Source: CAZKGE01 sp964541695
GTDB lineage: Bacteria; Bacillota; Clostridia; Christensenellales; CAG-138
Direction: 5' to 3'
Assembly: GCA_964541695.1 (NCBI GenBank)
Contig: CAZIRB010000107.1
Coordinates: 1 to 7,366 of the forward strand
Length of the DNA: 7,366 nt
The position numbers and the translations under genes are program-made. Shown here in pieces: positions 1 through 5,216 of this stretch (position 1 is its first letter; every line of letters starts with the position of its first letter). Under the pieces are notes generated by a model that was not told where the DNA came from, ran no database searches, and saw nothing but the letters and a program-made list of their open reading frames with translations.

Positions 1-29
1 GAATAGCCGAAAACTGCCGAAAATAAAGC

Positions 30-58
30 TTGCAAATGGGTTTTGGCCATGGTAGAAT
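30..58 (+). promoter_or_regulatory. Promoter of rpmB
   Basis: A -35 box TTGCAA (30-35) and a -10 box TAGAAT (53-58) are separated by exactly 17 bases. TGG directly before the -10 box gives an extended -10. Transcription would start near base 65, leaving a leader of about 30 bases with no obvious structure. Each box differs from the sigma-A consensus by one base. Confidence 0.75.
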
Positions 59-95
59 AGTGCCGTTCGAGTTTTGACTAAGGAGGTGGACTGAC

Positions 96-287
96 ATGGG
101 TAAATACTGTGAAGTCTGCAACAAGGGCGTCATGTCCGGTAATTTGGTGAGCCATTCCAACCGCAAGACCAGACGCGGCTGGGCGCCGAACGTACAGAGC
201 GTGCACGTCGTCGTGGACGGCAAACCGAAGAAGATGAACGTATGCACCCGCTGCCTCCGCAGTGGCAAGGTCGTAAGAGGCAACTGA
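96..287 (+). CDS. rpmB: 50S ribosomal protein bL28
   Basis: This 63-residue protein is a component of the large ribosomal subunit. The start MGKYCEVCNKG, the middle stretch with HSNRKTRRGWAPN, and the basic C-terminus are characteristic of bL28, and the length matches the family. Two CxxC pairs (C5/C8 and C50/C53) are present, so this is the cysteine-containing, probably zinc-binding version and not the cysteine-free form that many bacteria use when zinc is scarce. The start is fixed by an AAGGAGGTG Shine-Dalgarno at 80-88, with GGAGG nine bases before the ATG. The gene is monocistronic, with its own promoter and a strong terminator just downstream, and converges with the minus-strand glycosyltransferase gene. 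Identification is firm; zinc binding is inferred from the cysteines. Confidence 0.97.
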   Translation: MGKYCEVCNKGVMSGNLVSHSNRKTRRGWAPNVQSVHVVVDGKPKKMNVCTRCLRSGKVVRGN

Positions 288-305
288 ATAAGAAGCGGAC
301 AACAA

Positions 306-334
306 GGCGCCCCGTCGTCAGACGGGGCGTTTTC
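306..334 (+). terminator. Rho-independent terminator of rpmB
   Basis: A perfect 9-bp stem (308-316 with 321-329) with a four-base loop GTCA is followed by TTTT, about 20 bases after the rpmB stop codon. On the opposite strand the run after the stem is poor in T, so it should work mainly for the plus strand. The 3' half of the stem also encodes the last residues of the convergent minus-strand glycosyltransferase gene, whose stop codon lies in the loop. Confidence 0.9.
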
Positions 335-1382
335 TCATGTCCAGACTATATTGGCAAACAGGTCCTGTTTTCACCATTTCCTGAGCCATTGTGATCAACG
401 GCTCAAAAGTATCCCCGCGGGCATGTTTGGCAATTCTTGCGCAGTTGCTCAAGCGGGAAAGCCCGCAGACTAGCCCGTCGCAATCGACGATAGTCAGCAT
501 GTCCCGCAAAGCTTCTAGGCCAAGTAAATACCGATGGTGTTCTCGTGGAGCGTCTGAAATGTGTATGGGTTGGCCGTCGCTTGAGCGGAATGTGTCGCTG
601 TAATAAACTAACCGATCACCAAACCGTTCAATAAAGGCATTCACGGTTGCATGCTCATCCGTGGCAAGAAAAACCTGCTCAAACTCGTGTTTCCGAAACA
701 CGTTCTCGACCGTTTTCAGATACTCTTCAGTGGGTACCGCACAGGGGTGGCCGACATATCCGAAACGAAAATCGGTCCCGCGAACGTGCACGGCCAACGT
801 TCGTTTACCTTTTAGCAAGTCAACCGATGCCGATCCGATCATCTCTTTTGTGTAGGAATTCAAATGAAAATATTTTGCATATAATCTTGACAGGAGCATT
901 AGTTTTTTTTCGTCAAGAAAATAACTGAAGTTCGCTCCAGTAAAACGGAAACTGTTCATCACATTGGAAACGCAACCTGGATACCTTTCCAGTTCGTCAG
1001 ACCGGATGCCAGCAACTGGTTCAAAATAGTATTCAAAAGCATTGAATGTTCCCAGAAACAATTCTTTTTCCGAATACAAGGATCGATCGGGAAACACTAC
1101 GATCGGAGCAAAGTTCATTTTGTCCGGAAATGCCAACAATGTTAAGCTAAACTCTATCAAAGCAAAAAACCCGCACGCTGCATCTGTCAATTTAATTGGC
1201 CAGACAATAACTTCAGGAGCGTCGGCGCTCTCGCATCGAATCTGAACGGTACAGTCATCGAGGCTTCGAAGCACCATTTTGACAAAATCCGGATTGTTTG
1301 CCTGCAGAATCACCTTCTGCATATAATCTAACCGCGGGTGCTTCTCCAAAAACGACTTTATTTTAAGTACTATAGCGTTCAC
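318..1382 (-). CDS. Fucosyltransferase-like glycosyltransferase (NodZ/FUT8-like fold)
   Basis: This 354-residue protein probably transfers a sugar, perhaps fucose from GDP-fucose, to a surface glycan. The C-terminal half carries HVRGTD (199-204), resembling the nucleotide-sugar-binding H-x-R-x-T-D motif of NodZ/FUT8-like and O-fucosyltransferase families. It is followed by VFLATDE (237-243) and DGLVCGLSRLSNCARI (302-317), the order expected for the GT-B nucleotide-binding half. No signal peptide or membrane span is evident, suggesting a cytosolic enzyme. The GTG start is two bases after the stop codon of the hydrolase gene upstream, with a weak GGGG before it, so translational coupling is likely. 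An ATG at residue 21 is an alternative start. Base composition is clearly AT-richer than both neighbours, which suggests acquired DNA. The last four codons lie in the rpmB terminator, so the natural C-terminus may have been altered. Donor and acceptor cannot be determined from the sequence. Confidence 0.7.
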   Translation of the reverse strand: MNAIVLKIKSFLEKHPRLDYMQKVILQANNPDFVKMVLRSLDDCTVQIRCESADAPEVIVWPIKLTDAACGFFALIEFSLTLLAFPDKMNFAPIVVFPDRSLYSEKELFLGTFNAFEYYFEPVAGIRSDELERYPGCVSNVMNSFRFTGANFSYFLDEKKLMLLSRLYAKYFHLNSYTKEMIGSASVDLLKGKRTLAVHVRGTDFRFGYVGHPCAVPTEEYLKTVENVFRKHEFEQVFLATDEHATVNAFIERFGDRLVYYSDTFRSSDGQPIHISDAPREHHRYLLGLEALRDMLTIVDCDGLVCGLSRLSNCARIAKHARGDTFEPLITMAQEMVKTGPVCQYSLDMRKRPV

Positions 1383-1384
1383 AT

Positions 1385-1927
1385 CTACGCCCCAATCACG
1401 TCAATCTGGCAGGGGCCCATCGCGGCGAGCGCGGTACGATGCCCCTCGCGCGAGGCGCCGGCGCAGCACGACACGTCGACCGTGATATGCGCCTCCGGAT
1501 AGAACGCCTTGATTAGCAGCGCGGTCGAGATCACGCAGATATCGGTGCAGAGGCCGACGACCGTCACGTCGAGCGGTTCGTCGACGCCAAGCAGCGGCTG
1601 AATGCGCTGCGGCAGGTCCTTCGGGCCAAACGTGCCCTTGACGACCATGTGCGCTTCGTCCGCCGCTTTGCGCCCGGCGAGCGCCCGGGCGATCTCCGGG
1701 TCGAGCTGCCAGCCCTCGGTCCCCGCGATGCAGTGGCGCACCGGCAGCCGCCGCCCCTCCTGCGTGTCGAGGTAATCGGGCAGGTGCGTGTCCATCGTGT
1801 ATAGGATCTCGCCGTCGAACGCGCGGATCAAAGCGGCAACGTTTCCCACGATCGCCTGCGCGTCCGCGGAGCCCAGCGACCCGGACACAAAATCGTTCTG
1901 CATATCGACCACAACCAATAGCTTCAT
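1385..1927 (-). CDS. Nicotinamidase/isochorismatase-family cysteine hydrolase
   Basis: This 180-residue cytosolic alpha/beta hydrolase probably converts nicotinamide to nicotinate for NAD salvage. The predicted catalytic triad is D8 (in VVDMQNDF), K97 (in VVKGTF) and C131 (in GLCTDICV). A DxH pair (D46, H48) plus H65 matches the metal site typical of PncA-type nicotinamidases, and LPVRHCIAGTEGWQL resembles the PncA segment around the second histidine. The ATG at 1927 follows GGGAGG (1938-1943) by ten bases. The frame stays open upstream, but that stretch lies inside the methyltransferase gene. The gene starts 20 bases after the methyltransferase stop, and its own stop is two bases before the glycosyltransferase start, so the three probably share a transcript. 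Nicotinamidase is favoured because of the metal site, but other isochorismatase-like hydrolases cannot be excluded, so no symbol is given. Confidence 0.85.
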   Translation of the reverse strand: MKLLVVVDMQNDFVSGSLGSADAQAIVGNVAALIRAFDGEILYTMDTHLPDYLDTQEGRRLPVRHCIAGTEGWQLDPEIARALAGRKAADEAHMVVKGTFGPKDLPQRIQPLLGVDEPLDVTVVGLCTDICVISTALLIKAFYPEAHITVDVSCCAGASREGHRTALAAMGPCQIDVIGA

Positions 1928-1947
1928 GTTTTCGTTTCCTCCCGGCG

Positions 1948-2694
1948 TCATGTGACCTGTTTGGACAGTACGTACATCAGAATCCCGGCCGCGACCGACG
2001 CGTTGAGCGACTCGGCCTTCCCCTTCATCGGCAGCCGGTAGCGCACGCAGCGCGCGGCGACCGGCTTCGACACGCCGCTCCCCTCGTTCCCGATCACGAG
2101 CACGCAGCGCTTCCCGATTGCGGGCAGCGTCTCGCTGCCGGCAAGGTCCCCTGCCAGGCACAGCGCGCCCTGCGCGATCAATCGGTCGAACTCCGGCTCG
2201 AGCGCGGCGACCCACACGGGCAGGTGGTACGTCGAGCCCATCGCGGCACGCACGGCCTTGCCGGAGAACGGATCGGCCGTGTCGGGCGAGAGCAGTACGC
2301 CGGCCGCGCCCATCGCGTCCGCCGTGCGGATGATCGTGCCGACGTTGCCCGGGTCCTGCAGCCGGTCCAGCGCAACGATGAACCCCTCGGGATACGACGC
2401 GGGCGGCTCGGTCCTCGGCGTCGCGACGGTGGCAACGACGCCCTGCGGCGCGCTCACCTCCGAAAGCGATTCCAGCACGCTGCGGCTCACCACGTGCACG
2501 CAGGCGTCGTACGGGCGGCTTACGGCATACCCCTCCTCGACGAACACGTCGACGATCTCGAGTCCGCTCTCCACCGCCTCCAAAAGCAGTTTTTCACCCT
2601 CGATCAGGTGCAGTCCGGTCTTTTCGCGTTCCTTTGCCTGCGTCAGAGCGCGCGTACGCTTGATGTGTTCGTTGCTGCGGCTTGTGATGACCAT
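1948..2694 (-). CDS. TrmH/SpoU-family RNA 2'-O-methyltransferase
   Basis: This 248-residue SAM-dependent enzyme should methylate a ribose 2'-OH in rRNA or tRNA. Residues 1 to about 95 form the substrate-binding domain (SNEHIKRTRALTQAKER, then LIEGEKLLLEA). Residues 105-245 are the knotted SpoU catalytic domain with all three motifs: DRLQDPGNVGTIIRTADAMGA including N117 and R123, then VLVIGNEGSGVS (198-209), then LPMKGKAESLNASVAAGIL (221-239). ATG 2694 was chosen because AAGGAGGTG (2701-2709) stands just before it and the domain begins there; a longer reading frame crosses the promoter and terminator upstream. A relative in B. subtilis, YsgA, lies in the same neighbourhood between the rplT region and pheS and is reported to modify 23S rRNA. 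That target is a reasonable guess here, not shown by the sequence. The gene has its own promoter. Confidence 0.92.
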   Translation of the reverse strand: MVITSRSNEHIKRTRALTQAKEREKTGLHLIEGEKLLLEAVESGLEIVDVFVEEGYAVSRPYDACVHVVSRSVLESLSEVSAPQGVVATVATPRTEPPASYPEGFIVALDRLQDPGNVGTIIRTADAMGAAGVLLSPDTADPFSGKAVRAAMGSTYHLPVWVAALEPEFDRLIAQGALCLAGDLAGSETLPAIGKRCVLVIGNEGSGVSKPVAARCVRYRLPMKGKAESLNASVAAGILMYVLSKQVT

Positions 2695-2716
2695 GCGGCG
2701 CACCTCCTTATGGCAT

Positions 2717-2746
2717 ATTATAACACGCCATATATGCGCTTGTCTT
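2717..2746 (-). promoter_or_regulatory. Promoter of the methyltransferase-hydrolase-glycosyltransferase unit
   Basis: On the minus strand the -10 box is a perfect TATAAT (2717-2722) with TGT before it (extended -10). AAGACA (2741-2746) lies 18 bases upstream as a moderate -35 box. Transcription would start about 15 bases before the ATG at 2694, so the leader holds little more than the Shine-Dalgarno. Its position after the rplT terminator separates this unit from the infC operon. Confidence 0.75.
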
Positions 2747-2803
2747 GGGCGTGTTTTGACAGAGCCGCGCCGCTTTTGCGTCCCCCGCGCGGCGATCGCG
2801 CAC

Positions 2804-2833
2804 AAAAAAGAGGGCGCCGCAGCGCCCCCTTTT
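2804..2833 (-). terminator. Rho-independent terminator of infC-rpmI-rplT
   Basis: Reading the minus strand, the stem GGGCGC (2827-2822) pairs with GCGCCC (2817-2812) around a four-base loop. A-T pairs extend the base of the stem on both sides after one mismatch, and a TCTTTTTT tract follows. It begins about 20 bases after the rplT stop codon. Confidence 0.88.
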
Positions 2834-2853
2834 GATGCCGGTATCGCGGCGTC

Positions 2854-3210
2854 TTACGCCGTGGCCTTCTTCGCGGTCTCGACCAGTTCGCGGAACGCGT
2901 TCATGTCCGAGATGGCAAGATCGGCGAGCACCTTGCGGTTGACCGTGACGCCCGCGAGCTTGAGCCCGTTGATCAGGCGGCTGTACGTCGTGCCGCAGAT
3001 GCGCGCTCCGGCGTTGATACGCGCGATCCACAGGCGGCGGTACTCGCGCTTTTTCAGCTTGCGGCCCACATACGCGTAGGCCATGGACTTCATGACCTGC
3101 TGCGACGCGGCGCGGTATTGCTTGCTCTTGGCGCCAAAATAGCCCTTGGCGAGCTTGAGCACCTTGCGGCGCTTCTTGACTGCGTTGACTGCTCTTTTAA
3201 TTCTGGCCAT
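2854..3210 (-). CDS. rplT: 50S ribosomal protein bL20
   Basis: This 118-residue protein binds 23S rRNA and is needed for early assembly of the large subunit. The start MARIKRAVNAVKKRRKVLK, the motif AKGYFGAKSKQYRAA, and REYRRLWIARINAGAR are all diagnostic, and the length is standard. The first 55 or so residues are the basic extended arm that penetrates rRNA; the rest is the globular helical domain. The Shine-Dalgarno GAGGAGGGA overlaps the TGA stop of rpmI, so translation is likely coupled to it. In B. subtilis and E. coli, L20 represses its own operon by binding the mRNA. The infC leader here has an attenuator suited to the same control. The gene is followed by a strong terminator. Confidence 0.98.
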   Translation of the reverse strand: MARIKRAVNAVKKRRKVLKLAKGYFGAKSKQYRAASQQVMKSMAYAYVGRKLKKREYRRLWIARINAGARICGTTYSRLINGLKLAGVTVNRKVLADLAISDMNAFRELVETAKKATA

Positions 3211-3223
3211 GGTTTGTCCCTCC

Positions 3224-3421
3224 TCAGCTGTACGGAATCAGTTTGCGGATCTTCTTCTCTTCGCACTCGGCAATATAGCCGGTTTGCCTGAGCCCGCGCA
3301 GACGTTTCGTGGATTTCTTGGTCAGAATATGGCGCTTATAAGCCTTATTCCGCTTGATCTTGCCGGATTTGGTCGTCGAAAACCGCTTCGCCGCCCCACG
3401 GTGAGATTTCAGTTTTGGCAT
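3224..3421 (-). CDS. rpmI: 50S ribosomal protein bL35
   Basis: This 65-residue, very basic large-subunit protein shows the family signature MPKLKSHRGAAKRF, followed by TKSGKIKRNKAYKRHILTKKS and the conserved RLRG. Length is typical. AGGAGG (3430-3435) lies eight bases before the ATG. It sits 30 bases after infC and 13 bases before rplT, the usual order infC-rpmI-rplT. Nothing in the protein departs from the family, apart from a single cysteine near the C-terminus (in AECEEKK) of no evident meaning. Confidence 0.98.
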   Translation of the reverse strand: MPKLKSHRGAAKRFSTTKSGKIKRNKAYKRHILTKKSTKRLRGLRQTGYIAECEEKKIRKLIPYS

Positions 3422-3451
3422 GTCGGGTTCCTCCTGGTGTTATTTATCGGG

Positions 3452-3964
3452 TCAGTTCTTCGGTGCGAGCACCATAAACATAATCCTGCCTTCCATCTTC
3501 GGCGGGCGTTCCTTGACGGCGTTCTCCTCGACCATGGCGAAAAACCGGTTCATTACATCGAGCCCGATATCGCCGTGCGTGATCTGGCGGCCGCGGAACC
3601 GGATCGATACCTTGACCTTGTTGCCGTCCGCCAGGAATTTTTTGCACGCTTTCGCCTTGACCTCCATATCGTGCAGGTCGATGGTCGCGGAAAGCCGAAT
3701 CTCCTTCATTTCGACAATCTTCTGGTTCTTGCGCTGTTCCTTCTCGCGCTTGCTCGTCTCAAACCGGAACTTGTCGTAATCCATCAGCTTGCAGACCGGC
3801 GGCTGGTTGTTGCCGGCCATCTTGACGAGATCCAGTCCCCTCTCGTCCGCAAGCGCCTGCGCTTTGCGAATGTCCACGATGCCGAGCTGCTCGCCCGTGT
3901 CGGAAATGAGCCGAACCTCCGCGTCGCGAATCGCTTCGTTGATCAAAAGGTCCACATTAGCGAT
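3452..3964 (-). CDS. infC: Translation initiation factor IF-3 (probable AUC start)
   Basis: IF-3 binds the 30S subunit, prevents premature 50S joining and checks the start codon and initiator tRNA. The N-domain (LLINEAIRDAEVRLI to about residue 75, with PPVCKLMDYDKFRFE) leads through a charged helical linker (SKREKEQRKNQK) to the C-domain (VEMKEIRLSATIDLHD, KVKVSIRFRGRQITHGDIG, MEGRIMFMVLAPKN). I place the start at the ATC at 3964-3962, giving 170 residues. GGAGG (3974-3978) is nine bases from this codon but 18 from the in-frame GTG at 3955, which is too far. No in-frame ATG exists near the N-terminus. Using AUU or a similar poor codon is an established autoregulatory device of infC in E. coli. 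The gene is first in its operon. Annotation pipelines may report the GTG version, three residues shorter. Confidence 0.95.
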   Translation of the reverse strand: MANVDLLINEAIRDAEVRLISDTGEQLGIVDIRKAQALADERGLDLVKMAGNNQPPVCKLMDYDKFRFETSKREKEQRKNQKIVEMKEIRLSATIDLHDMEVKAKACKKFLADGNKVKVSIRFRGRQITHGDIGLDVMNRFFAMVEENAVKERPPKMEGRIMFMVLAPKN

Positions 3965-3971
3965 AGCAGAA

Positions 3972-3978
3972 CACCTCC
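3972..3978 (-). promoter_or_regulatory. Ribosome binding site that selects the AUC start of infC
   Basis: GGAGGTG on the minus strand, directly after the attenuator T-tract. The spacing of nine bases from GGAGG to ATC (3964-3962) is ideal, while the GTG further in is 18 bases away. An ATG at 3957-3955 is out of frame and soon meets a stop codon. The site is so close to the attenuator that premature termination removes it. Confidence 0.75.
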
Positions 3979-3982
3979 AAAT

Positions 3983-4013
3983 AAAAAAATTGCGGGGCAG
4001 ACCGCACCCGCAA
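3983..4013 (-). terminator. Attenuator hairpin in the infC leader
   Basis: On the minus strand TTGCGGG (4013-4007) pairs perfectly with CCCGCAA (3996-3990) around a 10-base loop. Seven T residues (3989-3983) follow, and then the infC Shine-Dalgarno. A terminator placed between promoter and first gene is the expected layout for premature termination control. The 5' arm can alternatively pair with an upstream leader segment (4079-4086), see the leader entry. Confidence 0.82.
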
Positions 4014-4104
4014 ATATTACAACAACATCATCCTCAGTTGTATAAACCGTGCCTGGCGCATTTGCCGGCAGGTGAGAAGCGGGCGCTTCTGCTTGAACGG
4101 TATT

Positions 4105-4133
4105 ATTATAGTCAGCATACCGCCCGCTGTCAA
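4105..4133 (-). promoter_or_regulatory. Promoter of infC-rpmI-rplT
   Basis: This is a full-consensus sigma-A promoter on the minus strand: TTGACA (4128-4133), 17-base spacer, TATAAT (4105-4110). Six A residues just upstream of the -35 box (4136-4141) could act as an UP element. Transcription should start near 4098. Such strength fits a translation operon that is limited downstream by attenuation. Confidence 0.92.
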
Positions 4134-4152
4134 GCTTTTTTCGGCGTTTTCC

Positions 4153-4371
4153 CTATCGTTTCAGCCGGCCGAGCACCTGCTCCATCTTGCGGCGCTGTGC
4201 GTCGGACAGCATCGGATACAGCATCTGATAGATCTCGTCGAGCTTGGTGTCGTCCATATTGCCGCTTTTGCGCTCCTCGTCCGTCATGGCCTTGAGCGTA
4301 TCCATCAGCTCCGCCTCGCTCTTGTTGCGATAGGTATTGAGCGCGTCGTTGATGTCGAAATCCGTGCTCAT
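4153..4371 (-). CDS. Small unrecognised helical protein, 72 aa
   Basis: I do not recognise this family. The product is small, soluble, highly charged and probably all helical, with no cysteine, signal peptide or membrane segment. Two likely helices, residues 18-36 (SEAELMDTLKAMTDEERKS) and 43-72, are separated by a short polar turn; the C-terminus is basic (RRKMEQVLGRLKR). ATG 4371 is supported by GGGGGTGA (4376-4383); a longer frame upstream enters the divergent gene's leader. The codons end mostly in G or C, as in the neighbouring genes, which supports real coding. The stop is about 20 bases upstream of the infC -35 box and no terminator separates them, so read-through into infC is possible. 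A divergent small gene starts about 95 bases away on the other strand. Confidence 0.7.
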   Translation of the reverse strand: MSTDFDINDALNTYRNKSEAELMDTLKAMTDEERKSGNMDDTKLDEIYQMLYPMLSDAQRRKMEQVLGRLKR

Positions 4372-4466
4372 TCCGTCACCCCCATGGACTATCCTATGCC
4401 AAGGGGTTGGAAATTGGAACATGCCGGTCGCTATCACAAATTCGGCCGCACCGCATAGAATACAGT

Positions 4467-4853
4467 ATGCAGTATGACCAGCACACGCCCCCAAACAATC
4501 CCCGTCCGCCGCAGCAGCAGGCGAACCTGCAGCCGATCGGCGCGGCCGCCATGCTCGGCGAGTTCATCCGCACCGAGCACGGCCGCGAGGGCGTGCGCCG
4601 ATACCTTGCGGCCATCAACCCGCTCGTCCCGCACGACATCCTCGAGCGGATCGCCGCGCAGCTCGGCGAGAACGCGCCGCCGGAGATCCGGCCGCCCCAA
4701 CCGCAGCAGCAGGCCACGCCCATCGAGCACGACCCGCCGCCCAAGAAGAACAATATGTCGCCCGAGCAGATGCTCATGCTCATGCAGGCGATGAACGGCG
4801 GCGACGGCGGCATCGACCCGAAGATTTTGATGCAGTTGCTGCAGAAAAAATAG
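4467..4853 (+). CDS. Small unrecognised Pro/Gln-rich protein, 128 aa
   Basis: I do not recognise this family. Residues 1-27 are rich in Pro, Gln and Asn and probably disordered. Residues 28-70 form a compact helical segment (MLGEFIRTEHGREGVRRYLAAI, then PHDILERIAAQLGE). Residues 71-96 are another Pro/Gln linker, and 97-128 a Met-rich helical tail (MSPEQMLMLMQAMN, then DPKILMQLLQKK). There is no signal peptide or membrane span. Third codon positions are strongly G/C, which supports coding. The start is uncertain: ATG 4467 has no clear Shine-Dalgarno, a TTG at 4407 is in frame but has no spaced binding site, and later ATGs exist. No strong promoter is visible; TAGAAT at 4456-4461 would be a -10 without a -35. 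A terminator follows the gene. It diverges from the 72-aa gene. Confidence 0.65.
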   Translation: MQYDQHTPPNNPRPPQQQANLQPIGAAAMLGEFIRTEHGREGVRRYLAAINPLVPHDILERIAAQLGENAPPEIRPPQPQQQATPIEHDPPPKKNNMSPEQMLMLMQAMNGGDGGIDPKILMQLLQKK

Positions 4854-4891
4854 CGGGCGCGCGGTGAAGGCCGCACAAGGACGTATGGGCT

Positions 4892-4921
4892 AGCGCCTTT
4901 TTGCGAGGGCGCTGCTTTTTT
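4892..4921 (+). terminator. Probable terminator of the 128-aa gene
   Basis: AGCGCC (4892-4897) pairs perfectly with GGCGCT (4908-4913) around a 10-base loop. GC and six T residues (4916-4921) follow. It lies about 40 bases after the stop codon and overlaps the first units of a 21-base tandem repeat. Confidence 0.65.
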
Positions 4922-4970
4922 ATGCGAGAGTAACGCTTTTTTGCGCGAGAGTGACGCTTTTTTGCGGGGG
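4893..4970 (+). repeat. 21-base tandem repeat with T-runs, about 3.7 copies
   Basis: Units at 4893-4913, 4914-4934, 4935-4955 and a partial one at 4956-4970 share the pattern GC, a run of T, GCG, then GAGAGTRAC or similar. The second and third copies are closest. Each unit supplies a T-run, so the array may act as reiterated termination signal. The length of 21 keeps any reading frame open, which explains a spurious Lys-rich open frame on the other strand. Confidence 0.75.
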
Positions 4971-5216
4971 CTCTGCCCCCGCACCCCCGCCAAAGGAACA
5001 CGTTCCTTTGGAAACCTGCATAATTGGGGAGGGCCCCAACCCACGCTCCCGGCAGAAAGGGTTCCAAGGGCCTTCGGCCCTTGGCGGGTGTTTGAGGGGG
5101 ACCAAAGCTGAGCATCCCCTTGGAAACCCGCATAAACGGGGGGGAGGACTCCAGCTTACACCCGTTGCAGAAAGGGATTCTCAAGGGACATGTCCCTTGA
5201 GCGGGTGTTTGAGGGC
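4964..5216. repeat. Palindrome-rich intergenic repeat, two diverged copies of about 115 bases
   Basis: Two imperfect direct copies run from about 4990 and about 5104. Shared landmarks are TTGGAAACC(T/C)GCATAA (5008 and 5120), GCAGAAAGGG (5052 and 5167) and GCGGGTGTTTGAGG (5084 and 5201); the spacing between copies grows from 112 to 117. Strong palindromes punctuate them: 4964-4982 (8-bp stem, loop TCT), 4990-5011 (10-bp stem), 5064-5084 (9-bp stem, loop TTC) and 5180-5201 (perfect 22-base palindrome). There is no credible gene. The pattern resembles dispersed extragenic palindromic repeats that occur between genes in many GC-rich Clostridia; that resemblance is from memory and not a search. 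Confidence 0.75.

Larger units (their letters stand above)
3965..4098 (-). ncRNA. infC operon leader, candidate L20-type regulatory leader
   Basis: This is a leader of about 130 nt between the promoter and infC. It can form a 6-bp hairpin AGAAGC/GCTTCT (4075-4090). The segment GCGCCCGC (4086-4079) inside that hairpin can instead pair over eight positions, one of them G-U, with GCGGGTGC (4011-4004), which contains most of the terminator's 5' arm. The two states exclude each other: terminator plus upstream hairpin, or antiterminator. In B. subtilis the infC-rpmI-rplT leader is controlled by L20 binding, which causes premature termination. I infer the same effector here from gene order; I cannot confirm the L20 binding motif by eye. 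Confidence 0.6.

Noticed and set aside
1928..2215. N-terminal extension of the cysteine hydrolase
   Set aside because: The extension overlaps the methyltransferase gene in another frame, is Arg-rich as expected for a shadow frame, and a good Shine-Dalgarno marks the ATG at 1927.
2695..2805. N-terminal extension of the methyltransferase
   Set aside because: It would pass through the promoter and the rplT terminator, and the family domain begins at the ATG at 2694, which has its own Shine-Dalgarno.
2224..3079. Two plus-strand open frames of 203 and 273 codons
   Set aside because: They are antisense to the methyltransferase gene, its promoter and rplT, and arise from the stop-poor GC-rich opposite strand.
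3146..4045. Plus-strand open frame of 299 codons with a hydrophobic start
   Set aside because: It is antisense to rpmI and infC, both certain genes; the apparent membrane segment is an artefact.
4394..5044. Long open frame on the minus strand, Lys/Ser/Ala-rich, 216 codons
   Set aside because: It runs through the 21-base tandem repeats and antisense to the 128-aa gene; the repeat length is a multiple of three and lacks stops. No binding site or domain, and codon bias supports the plus-strand frame.
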